Position numbers and translations under genes: made by a program. Below, piece after piece: positions 1 through 6,574 of a stretch of DNA of 64,000 bases. The DNA is from Spirochaetota bacterium (GTDB lineage: Bacteria > Spirochaetota > UBA4802 > UBA5550), in assembly GCA_016933025.1 (NCBI GenBank), contig JAFGBT010000028.1:1-64000 (forward strand), read 5' to 3'. Each line of letters begins with the position of its first letter. Within the stretch, counting starts at the first letter, position 1. The notes under the pieces are model-generated. The model saw only the letters and a program-made list of their open reading frames with translations, made no database searches and was not told the origin of the DNA.

Positions 1-27
1 ACCCCGCAGGGGCGCCCTTTTCTTTCC

Positions 28-63
28 GCCCCCTTTCTTTTGGGCGCGCAAAAGAAAGGGGGC
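28..63. repeat. Perfect 15-bp inverted repeat with 6-nt loop
   Basis: The arms at 28-42 and 49-63 are exact reverse complements (C-run and CTTTTG motifs) around the loop GGCGCG. The hairpin sits in the gene-free first 232 bases together with other palindromes. It looks like a dispersed intergenic palindromic element; it is not followed by a clear T-run, so I do not call it a terminator. Confidence 0.7.
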
Positions 64-125
64 AAAGGCCTGACCGGCTCCCGGTCACTTCCCGCGCCCC
101 TGTCAGGGGCACTAACGCCATGTGA

Positions 126-212
126 TGGGCGTCACCCCTCGACTACGCTCGGGGTGACATCCCACTCGACGGAGTTTACTCTGAGCCCCTCGACTACGCT
201 CGGGATGACATG
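126..212. repeat. Tandem palindromic intergenic repeat units
   Basis: Two copies of a unit with core CTCGACTACGCTCGG lie at about 131-158 and 186-210. The first is an 8-bp inverted repeat (GTCACCCC ... GGGGTGAC). A near-identical unit in reverse orientation is found at 63466-63488 near the other end of the window, so this is a dispersed intergenic family. I see no gene in 1-232. Confidence 0.7.
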
Positions 213-232
213 ACAGTTATTATAAATTTAAT

Positions 233-1339
233 TCAATACACAATCAGATCATCCCTGTTGATGACCTCATCGTAGATATTCTCTCCGAGAATCTTCTTTA
301 TTTCGGAACTCCTCTTCCCTTTGATTTTCTGCAATTCCAAGGAGCCATAGTTGACGATCCCCTTGCCGATACGATTCCCGTCCTTCCCGGCGATCTCGAC
401 GATATCCCCCATGCTGAAACTGCCCGTCAGGCCGGTTATGCCCGTGGCCAGGAGCGACTTCTTTCCTACGCGAACCGCCGTCACCGCGCCCTCGTCGAGT
501 ATGATAACGCCTCCGGGCTTCCTCAGTGCAAGCCACCTCTTTTTCCCGGTAAGCTGCCTGTTCTCGCCGACGAATATTGTGCCGATCTTCTCCCCGTTCA
601 TGATCCGTATGAGGACATTTTCCGTCTTTGCGTTCGCGATGACCATTTTTTCGCCGAACCGAATGATTATTTCCGCCGCCCGTATCTTCGACATCATGCC
701 GCCGGTGCCGCAGGTCGATCCCGTTCCGCCCGCCCGCGCGATTATCGCGTCGGTAATATGGTATATCTCTTCCACCGGCGCCGGATCTGCAAGATCCATG
801 TAGAACCCGTCAATGTCCGACAGAAGTATAAGCAGGTCGGCGTTTATCAGGCTGGCGACGTGCGCCGAGAGCATGTCGTTGTCGCCGAACTTGATCTCGT
901 TGACCGCGACCGAATCGTTTTCGTTGACAATGGGAACGATTCCCAGGCCGATAAGCGTCTCCAGGGTATGACGCGCGTTGAGGAAACGCTGGCGGTTTTT
1001 CACGTCATCCTCAGTGAGAAGGATCTGTCCGACGGGAAGCCCCTTTTTGCCGAACTTGCTCCGGTATTCGTTCATGAGTATGGTCTGGCCCACTGCAGCG
1101 TAGGCCTGCTTTTCCGGGATGGTAAGGTTCAGGACCTCCCGTTTCATGGAACCGGCGCCGGCCGATATCGCACCGGAGGTCACCAGCACGACCTGGTACC
1201 CGCGGTTCGCCAGCTCGGATATATCGGATACGATTGCGGCAATTTTCTTCCCTGAGATCACACCGCGGGCCGTGACCGACGAGGAGCCGACCTTCACGAC
1301 TATCCTCTTCACGTTTTTTATCAGGTTTTTACGAGGCAT
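233..1339 (-). CDS. proB: Glutamate 5-kinase
   Basis: Phosphorylates L-glutamate to glutamyl-5-phosphate, the first step of proline synthesis, in the cytosol. The amino-acid kinase domain shows VVKVGSSSV at the N-terminus, SGAISAG, NENDSV, FGDNDMLSAHV, SDIDGFY and GTGGMMSKIRAAEI. A C-terminal PUA domain covers about residues 275-350. The length of 368 residues matches the E. coli enzyme (367). I chose ATG 1339 (MPRKNLIK) over an upstream start at 1429 because the kinase fold starts here and GGAG precedes it. It overlaps the end of obg by 11 bp, which suggests translational coupling. The next pathway gene, proA, is not directly downstream in the 232 bases available. Confidence 0.96.
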   Translation of the reverse strand: MPRKNLIKNVKRIVVKVGSSSVTARGVISGKKIAAIVSDISELANRGYQVVLVTSGAISAGAGSMKREVLNLTIPEKQAYAAVGQTILMNEYRSKFGKKGLPVGQILLTEDDVKNRQRFLNARHTLETLIGLGIVPIVNENDSVAVNEIKFGDNDMLSAHVASLINADLLILLSDIDGFYMDLADPAPVEEIYHITDAIIARAGGTGSTCGTGGMMSKIRAAEIIIRFGEKMVIANAKTENVLIRIMNGEKIGTIFVGENRQLTGKKRWLALRKPGGVIILDEGAVTAVRVGKKSLLATGITGLTGSFSMGDIVEIAGKDGNRIGKGIVNYGSLELQKIKGKRSSEIKKILGENIYDEVINRDDLIVY

Positions 1340-2324
1340 GGTGATACTCCATAAACCCGTCGAGAATCTCCAGCAGGGCCGGTATATTTTCGCCGGTCGA
1401 GGAAGAAATTGAAAGAACATTTTTATCATTTATCTGATTTCTTTTTTCCACGGCCTCGGCGTCGTCCACCAAGTCAATTTTATTCAGCAAAATATAATAC
1501 GGCTTTGACGTCAGCTCGACATTGTATGTCTCCAACTCGGACCGAAGCAGATGCAGCGTATACGAGAGGTCGTCCCCGGTAATATCAATGATGTAGAGGA
1601 CCGCCCTGACGCGCTCAATGTGCTGAAGAAACGAGAGGCCCAGGCCATGGCCCTTATGGGCGCCCTCGATAATGCCGGGGATGTCCGCAATTTTAAGGGT
1701 GCTTCCGTCCTCTTTCTGAATGACCCCGAGGTTCGGGGTCAGCGTGGTGAACGGATAGTCGGCTATCTTCGGCTTCGCGTTCGTGATCCGTCCGAGCAGG
1801 GTCGACTTGCCCGCGTTGGGCAGGCCCACCAGGCCGATATCTGCTATCAGCTTGAGGTTCAGGGTGACCCTCTTCTCTTCTCCCGGCATGCCCGGCTGTG
1901 AAAACCGGGGTGTCTGGTGGGTGGCTGTTTTAAAGAAGGCATTCCCTTTCCCGCCGATGCCGCCGGACGCAGCCATGAACCTCGTCCCGTCCTCTATGAG
2001 GTCCGCCAATACTTCTCCGGTCTCGCCGTCAATTACCTGCGTGCCCGCGGGGACCCGTACGGTCATGTCCGTCCCGTCTTTCCCATGGCGGTTGTTGCCC
2101 ATGCCCTGGTGGCCGTTTTCAGCGCCGTACAGCCGGTCCTTGAAGAGATGGGAGAGGTTGTGTATCATGATGTCCGACCGGAAGTAGACGTCGCCCCCCT
2201 TCCCCCCGTCGCCGCCGTCCGGACCGCCGCGGGCAATGAATTTTTCCCGGTGAAATGAGACGGCGCCCTTTCCTCCGTTGCCCGCCTTAATGCGGATGCT
2301 GATGGTGTCGGTGAATCGTGCCAC
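1329..2324 (-). CDS. obg: Obg/CgtA ribosome-associated GTPase
   Basis: Essential GTPase linked to 50S assembly and stress control. The glycine-rich Obg fold covers residues 1-157, followed by the G domain: P-loop GLPNAGKST (about 167-175), switch PFTTLTPN, G3 DIPGIIEGA, G4 NKID and a G5 SSS motif near the end. At 331 residues it lacks the C-terminal extensions found in longer Obg proteins. The start codon is GTG, preceded by GGGGGA. It lies after rpmA, the usual neighbour, and overlaps proB downstream. A hairpin at 2354-2382 between rpmA and obg may lower its expression relative to the ribosomal genes. Confidence 0.97.
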   Translation of the reverse strand: MARFTDTISIRIKAGNGGKGAVSFHREKFIARGGPDGGDGGKGGDVYFRSDIMIHNLSHLFKDRLYGAENGHQGMGNNRHGKDGTDMTVRVPAGTQVIDGETGEVLADLIEDGTRFMAASGGIGGKGNAFFKTATHQTPRFSQPGMPGEEKRVTLNLKLIADIGLVGLPNAGKSTLLGRITNAKPKIADYPFTTLTPNLGVIQKEDGSTLKIADIPGIIEGAHKGHGLGLSFLQHIERVRAVLYIIDITGDDLSYTLHLLRSELETYNVELTSKPYYILLNKIDLVDDAEAVEKRNQINDKNVLSISSSTGENIPALLEILDGFMEYHHAS

Positions 2325-2353
2325 CTGAATTGTCCCCCGTATCTATAAACAAC

Positions 2354-2382
2354 AAATCGCGTATTGATTCAATACGCGATTT
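2354..2382 (-). terminator. Hairpin between rpmA and obg, likely terminator or attenuator
   Basis: A perfect 13-bp stem (2354-2366 with 2370-2382, containing CGCGTATTG) closes on a 3-nt loop. On the minus strand it comes 30 bases after the rpmA stop and is followed by a T-rich run (TTGTTTATA). It may cut ribosomal protein transcription down before obg-proB. Confidence 0.65.
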
Positions 2383-2411
2383 TCAACAACGAGATTGTCA
2401 GACGGTCTTGT

Positions 2412-2669
2412 TTACGCTTTCGGGTAAACGGAGACTTTCTTTCTCTTCTTGTCGAGCCTTTCGAATGTCACAACACCGTCAACCAGCGCGAAAAGCGTGT
2501 CGTCTCTCCCGCGTCCCACGTTGTTGCCGGGGTGGATCCTGGTCCCTCGCTGGCGAACGATGATCGTGCCGCCTTTGATCAATTGCCCGCCGTAACGCTT
2601 GACACCGAGCATCTTCGGTTTCGAATCGCGACCATTTCTTGATGATCCGCCGCCTTTCTTGTGTGCCAT
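2412..2669 (-). CDS. rpmA: 50S ribosomal protein L27
   Basis: Ribosomal protein of the large subunit whose N-terminus reaches the peptidyl transferase centre. The 85-residue protein begins [16 protein letters not shown], the mature-type N-terminus, and has the conserved [11 protein letters not shown] and [10 protein letters not shown] segments. The start is ATG with AGGAG upstream. The codons upstream offer no in-frame N-terminal extension of the kind Prp protease removes in Firmicutes, although a prp gene lies immediately upstream. Confidence 0.98.
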   Translation of the reverse strand: MAHKKGGGSSRNGRDSKPKMLGVKRYGGQLIKGGTIIVRQRGTRIHPGNNVGRGRDDTLFALVDGVVTFERLDKKRKKVSVYPKA

Positions 2670-2682
2670 ATGGTTCTCCTCT

Positions 2683-3075
2683 CTATAATACCGGTATATT
2701 GTCTATCACTGTCCGGATTTCAATGTAATCCGGATTGCTCTTCTGAACATCGAGCATGCCGATCATGAATGATTCCAGCAGCGTCGATACCGTATTTTTC
2801 CTCTGTGCGTCCAGGTCTCCTATCCTGATCCTGAATTCCATGAAGCCGTCTTCAGCGGCATATTCAGGTCTGATATTCGCGATTATGGTTATCGATCTTA
2901 ATAGGGTCAGTGCCAGGGCGGATACCGCGGCGCACACCAGGTTTTCCCCCTTCCGCTGACCGGAACCGCCTGTTACCGCGTGTCCCGTCACAGTTACCGA
3001 AATCTCCCCGCTGCCGGTGTCGGTGAACCTCAGACGCTCATCGTACACAATATTATGGAATATTACGGTAACCAA
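2683..3075 (-). CDS. prp: Prp-type cysteine protease, ribosomal-processing family
   Basis: 130 residues with the family hallmarks: GHA with His32 and VCAAVSAL with Cys48, the catalytic dyad. In Firmicutes Prp removes a short N-terminal extension from L27. It sits between rplU and rpmA, the usual position of prp (ysxB). The likely start is TTG at 3075, 8 bases after the rplU stop; no better start lies before the conserved core. The motif spacing suggests an active enzyme, but the L27 encoded next to it has no extension to remove, so the substrate here is open. Confidence 0.88.
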   Translation of the reverse strand: MVTVIFHNIVYDERLRFTDTGSGEISVTVTGHAVTGGSGQRKGENLVCAAVSALALTLLRSITIIANIRPEYAAEDGFMEFRIRIGDLDAQRKNTVSTLLESFMIGMLDVQKSNPDYIEIRTVIDNIPVL

Positions 3076-3083
3076 CTCCGCCG

Positions 3084-3398
3084 CTAGCTGACAGATAATT
3101 CGCTGATCACGATCTGCGAATAGTTCTGGCGGTGACCTATTGTCCTGGTAAAGCGCTTCCGCTTGCCGAATCTGACGCCCTTCACCTTATCGCCCTTGAC
3201 GTCGCCGATGACCTTCGCGGTGATCTTAGCGTTCTTGACATACGGCTGCCCGATCAAAACCGTCTCGCCATTGGACACCAGCAAAACCCTGTCTATGACA
3301 AGATCTTCATTCGCGTTCTTATCAAGTTTATCGACATTGATTTTAGTGTCTTTTTCAACTCTGTATTGCTTTCCGGCAATCTCAACTATCGCGTACAT
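3084..3398 (-). CDS. rplU: 50S ribosomal protein L21
   Basis: 104 residues, starting MYAIVEIAGKQYRVEKD, with the conserved VLIGQPYV segment and the basic GKRKRFTRTIGHRQNY stretch near the C-terminus that binds 23S rRNA. Usual length for L21. First protein gene of the rplU-prp-rpmA-obg-proB block; a tRNA gene ends only 34 bases upstream on the same strand, so both are probably made from one transcript. Confidence 0.98.
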   Translation of the reverse strand: MYAIVEIAGKQYRVEKDTKINVDKLDKNANEDLVIDRVLLVSNGETVLIGQPYVKNAKITAKVIGDVKGDKVKGVRFGKRKRFTRTIGHRQNYSQIVISELSVS

Positions 3399-3432
3399 AC
3401 TCTCAATATCCTCAAGGTGTTTCTTAAAAAAA

Positions 3433-3506
3433 TGGGCCCAAAAGGATTCGAACCTTTGACCCCCTGATTATGAGTCAGATGCTCTAACCGGCTGAGCTAT
3501 GGGCCC
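3433..3506 (-). tRNA. tRNA with CAT anticodon (elongator Met, or Ile2 after lysidine modification)
   Basis: 74 nt. The acceptor stem GGGCCCA pairs with TGGGCCC, discriminator A, and CCA is not encoded. The D-arm is AGCTCAG...TTAGAGC, the anticodon loop CTCATAA (CAT at 3470-3472), and the T-arm GGTTCGAATCC. Initiator tRNA is unlikely because the first acceptor pair is a normal G-C. Elongator Met and the Ile tRNA modified by TilS cannot be told apart with certainty by eye. It lies directly upstream of rplU on the same strand. Confidence 0.95.
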
Positions 3507-3519
3507 TGTTTAGAAAGCC

Positions 3520-3548
3520 AATAAATATAACAAGTCTAATTATGTCAA
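3520..3548 (-). promoter_or_regulatory. Candidate sigma-70 type promoter for the tRNA-rplU operon
   Basis: On the minus strand a perfect -35 box TTGACA (3543-3548) is followed after 15-17 bases by an AT-rich -10 region (TATTTA/TTTATT, 3520-3527). The tRNA begins about 15 bases further on. Confidence 0.55.
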
Positions 3549-3586
3549 GAAAATATTACCTATGCGCGGCCCGCGCAATCGGTAGC

Positions 3587-4645
3587 TTACAGAAATGATA
3601 CGAGATTCCTGCCGTTTCTCTTAGATATATAGAGTGCCCGGTCAGCCCTTTCGATCAGAGTGTTTTTGCTGGTGTCCTGGGCGGGATCGAACTGGGTGAC
3701 GCCTATGGAAATGGTGACCGACAGCTCCTTTTCATCGTAACTGACCCTCGATTTATCGACGTGCTGGCGTATGCGTTCCGCCACAATGAGCGCCTCATGT
3801 ATCTCTGTTCCGGGAAGGATAACCGCGAATTCCTCGCCGCCGTAGCGTGAAGCAACGTCAATCTGGCGTATGCTCTCCCTGATTATCCGCGCCACGTTGA
3901 TAAGGACCATGTCGCCGCCCTGGTGTCCGTATGTGTCGTTAAGGACCTTGAAATGGTCGAGGTCCGCCATGATGAGCGAAAGGGGCCTGCTCAACCGCCG
4001 GGCCCGGTCCACCTCTTCGACAAGAAGGGTGTAGAAGTAATGATGGATCTTCAGCTTGGTCATCATGTCGGTCGTCGCCATCTCGTACAGCGATGCATTG
4101 TGTATCGCCTGCCCCGCCAGCGAAGCGATATCGAGTAGATATTCCTTTTCGCTCTCCGTGAAGTTCTTGTGGGTTATCCGCTCGCCTAGAATAATAATCC
4201 CGTTCAGTATCCCCTTGCTCATCAGCGGCACTATCAGGCACGGATTGAGCATTTTAATTATGGAAAGTGAACGGTCATTTCCGGCCCCCTCTTCCAGCTC
4301 CTCCAGGGTATAGCACTTGAAGTTCCTCTCGATAAAAGTTACCACCTGGGAATCCGGCTCGAGCTCGTACTCGACCGAATGGTCTATCTCGAAGCCCTTG
4401 TAGTTCCTGTGGAGGGCGTAGTTCTCGTTTCCGATTCCTTTTCGGAGGAATATGCCCGCCATCAGGAGCTGCATCTGCCCCATGCAGGTGAGAAGTATCG
4501 AATCAATAAGAATATTGTATTCGAGCGTCGAGTTGAGTCCCTTGCTGATCTCGATCAGCTGCTTGAGATCGTATATCTTCCTCTCATACTGTTCGATCTC
4601 AACGGGGAACTGTATCGAATAATCTGTTTCTTCCCTCTTTCTCAT
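3587..4645 (-). CDS. GAF-GGDEF diguanylate cyclase
   Basis: 352 residues. A GAF-like sensor domain occupies roughly residues 30-190, then a GGDEF domain to the end. The active-site motif is intact as RYGGEEF, with DLDHFKVLNDTYGH upstream. RQID five residues before GGEEF fits an RxxD inhibitory site, so feedback by c-di-GMP is likely. No membrane segment is evident, so the protein is probably cytosolic and senses a ligand through the GAF domain. It is the last gene of the his unit, 9 bases after hisA, an odd partner for histidine synthesis. Confidence 0.93.
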   Translation of the reverse strand: MRKREETDYSIQFPVEIEQYERKIYDLKQLIEISKGLNSTLEYNILIDSILLTCMGQMQLLMAGIFLRKGIGNENYALHRNYKGFEIDHSVEYELEPDSQVVTFIERNFKCYTLEELEEGAGNDRSLSIIKMLNPCLIVPLMSKGILNGIIILGERITHKNFTESEKEYLLDIASLAGQAIHNASLYEMATTDMMTKLKIHHYFYTLLVEEVDRARRLSRPLSLIMADLDHFKVLNDTYGHQGGDMVLINVARIIRESIRQIDVASRYGGEEFAVILPGTEIHEALIVAERIRQHVDKSRVSYDEKELSVTISIGVTQFDPAQDTSKNTLIERADRALYISKRNGRNLVSFL

Positions 4646-4654
4646 CCTGCGTCC

Positions 4655-5374
4655 CTACCCGAACCGGGCAATGGCCTCCCGTAAATCAATCTTCCCGTCG
4701 TATATCGCCTTTCCGGTAATGCAGCCCATAAGGCCCGATGCTGCAAGACCGGAGAGTCTTTCAAGATCCGCCATGGACGATATTCCCCCTGAGGCAATGA
4801 GGCGCAGACCGTCAACCTCAGAGAGTATTTCGCCGATGGCGCCCACATTCGGTCCCGACAGCATCCCGTCCGTCGCGATGTCGGTATATATGACATCCAT
4901 CACGCCGAGCCTGACGATCTCGCCGATAACATCCATCGCCCTGACGTCAGAAACCTGCTTCCACCCATGCGTCGCGACCATTGAGTTTCTTGCATCGACC
5001 CCCGCGACGATAAGCTCTTTGAATTCTTCCGCTATGCTCCTGAATGATTCCTCAAGTATAACCGTGCCGACTATAATACGCGATATTCCATGGTCGGCGT
5101 ACCGCCTGATCGCCTCGGTCGTCCGTATGCCGCCGCCGACCTCGATGGGCACGCCTGCGGAACGCGCTATATCCGCGACCACCCGGTCATTGACCGGCTT
5201 CCCTGCAAACGCGCCGTCAAGGTCGACCACGTGAATCAGTCTCGCCCCGGCGTCGCGGAAACGTTTGGCCATTCCGACCGGGTCTCCCGAGTAGACTGTC
5301 TGACGGTCAGGGTCTCCCTGCAGGAGCCTCACGCATTTTCCTTCCCTGAGATCTATTGCGGGTATTATCTGCAC
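4655..5374 (-). CDS. hisA: HisA, ProFAR isomerase of histidine synthesis
   Basis: 1-(5-phosphoribosyl)-5-[(5-phosphoribosylamino)methylideneamino]imidazole-4-carboxamide isomerase, a TIM barrel of 239 residues. Seen: IIPAIDLREGKCVRL at the start (catalytic Asp), VGGGIRT, YTDIATDGMLSGPN (second catalytic Asp) and IASGGISS for phosphate binding. The start is GTG at 5374, overlapping hisH by 10 bp. Gene order hisB-hisH-hisA is a fragment of the classic operon; hisF and the other genes are not in the window. Confidence 0.96.
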   Translation of the reverse strand: MQIIPAIDLREGKCVRLLQGDPDRQTVYSGDPVGMAKRFRDAGARLIHVVDLDGAFAGKPVNDRVVADIARSAGVPIEVGGGIRTTEAIRRYADHGISRIIVGTVILEESFRSIAEEFKELIVAGVDARNSMVATHGWKQVSDVRAMDVIGEIVRLGVMDVIYTDIATDGMLSGPNVGAIGEILSEVDGLRLIASGGISSMADLERLSGLAASGLMGCITGKAIYDGKIDLREAIARFG

Positions 5375-5976
5375 ACGGCCCTCACAAAATTCTCTATAAT
5401 CCTATGACCTGCCGCGTGGCTCTTTTCAGGGTGGAACTGCGTCGCTATGATATTCCCCCTGCCGACGACGCAGGGGAACCGTGTTCCGTATTCAACCTCT
5501 CCTATCACCCAGCTCCCGTCCTCGATTTTCGGATAGAAGGAGTGTATAAAATAAAAGTAACTTCCCGTCGGCACGCCGTTAAAACAGGGTGTCTCCCTGA
5601 CTATGTCAACGTTGTTCCATCCCATGTGCGGGACCTTGATGTCTCCGCCGGTAAACCTTACGACGGAACCCGGTATTACGCCGAGCCCGAGGTGCGATCC
5701 GAATTCCTCGCTGCTGGTAAAGAGTAGCTGGAACCCGAGACATATACCGAAGAAATGCCCGCCGTTCTTCACGAAGTCGAGGACCGGCCCTATCCAGCCC
5801 GCCCTCGTCAAATTTTCCATCGCCATCCCGAAAGCCCCGTCGCCCGGCATCACCAGGGCGTCCGAGCTTTCTACCGAACCGGGATCGCTCGAGACCCGCA
5901 CTCTGCCGGTGAACTTCTCGATCGCCTTCGTTACGGAGCGGAGGTTGCCCATCCCGTAATCGATGACGGTTATCAT
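5365..5976 (-). CDS. hisH: HisH, glutaminase subunit of imidazole glycerol phosphate synthase
   Basis: Class I glutamine amidotransferase that supplies ammonia to HisF. 203 residues, starting MITVIDYGMGNLRSV. The nucleophile elbow GICLGFQLLF holds the catalytic Cys and FHPEKS the His and Glu. Overlaps hisB by 4 bp (ATGA) and hisA by 10 bp, so the three are translationally coupled. HisF, its partner, must be encoded elsewhere. Confidence 0.96.
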   Translation of the reverse strand: MITVIDYGMGNLRSVTKAIEKFTGRVRVSSDPGSVESSDALVMPGDGAFGMAMENLTRAGWIGPVLDFVKNGGHFFGICLGFQLLFTSSEEFGSHLGLGVIPGSVVRFTGGDIKVPHMGWNNVDIVRETPCFNGVPTGSYFYFIHSFYPKIEDGSWVIGEVEYGTRFPCVVGRGNIIATQFHPEKSHAAGHRIIENFVRAVCR

Positions 5977-6563
5977 ATCGACCCTTTCGTCGAAAGGACC
6001 TCCCCCTGCAGGGTGTCATCCTTTGACGCGGCCTTGTAGAGCGCCACGCCGAGCGCCTTGAATATGGTCTCATGCACGTGGTGCCTGTTCTGTCCGTGGA
6101 ACACGGTCACGTGAAGATTGATCCCAGCGTTCGTGGCAAAGGCCCTCAAGAATTCTTCAGTCAATTCCTCGCTGAACGAGCCGACGGAGCCGTCCAGCGC
6201 CGGGCCGGTATAACTGTAAAAAGGCCTCCCTGAAAGATCGACCGCTACCATGGTCAGAGCGTCATCCATGGGTATTGTTACATCGCCGAACCGCCTGATC
6301 CCTGCCTTTTCTCCAAGGGCCTCCTTGAGCGCGAGCCCCATGGCTATTCCAATATCCTCAACCGAATGATGGTCGTCCACCTGCCGATCACCGACGCACG
6401 AAAGGGAAAGACGAAACCTCCCGTGCTTGGACATGGAATCAAGCATGTGGTCGAAGAAGGGAACGCCGCTGTTGATATCCGATTTATCAACGCTATCCAG
6501 GACCATGTCTACTGATATATCGGTTTCTTTCGTTTTTCTGGTGACCGAGCCCTTCCGTGCCAT
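5973..6563 (-). CDS. hisB: Imidazoleglycerol-phosphate dehydratase
   Basis: Mono-functional dehydratase of histidine synthesis, 196 residues, without the phosphatase half fused in enterobacteria. Metal-binding motifs are present: DHMLDSMSKHG, HHSVEDIGIAMG, HVTVFHGQNRHHVHE and HETIFKALG. It lies 11 bases after the large exported fusion protein gene and probably shares its transcript. Confidence 0.96.
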   Translation of the reverse strand: MARKGSVTRKTKETDISVDMVLDSVDKSDINSGVPFFDHMLDSMSKHGRFRLSLSCVGDRQVDDHHSVEDIGIAMGLALKEALGEKAGIRRFGDVTIPMDDALTMVAVDLSGRPFYSYTGPALDGSVGSFSEELTEEFLRAFATNAGINLHVTVFHGQNRHHVHETIFKALGVALYKAASKDDTLQGEVLSTKGSI

Positions 6564-6574
6564 CGCGATCCCGC

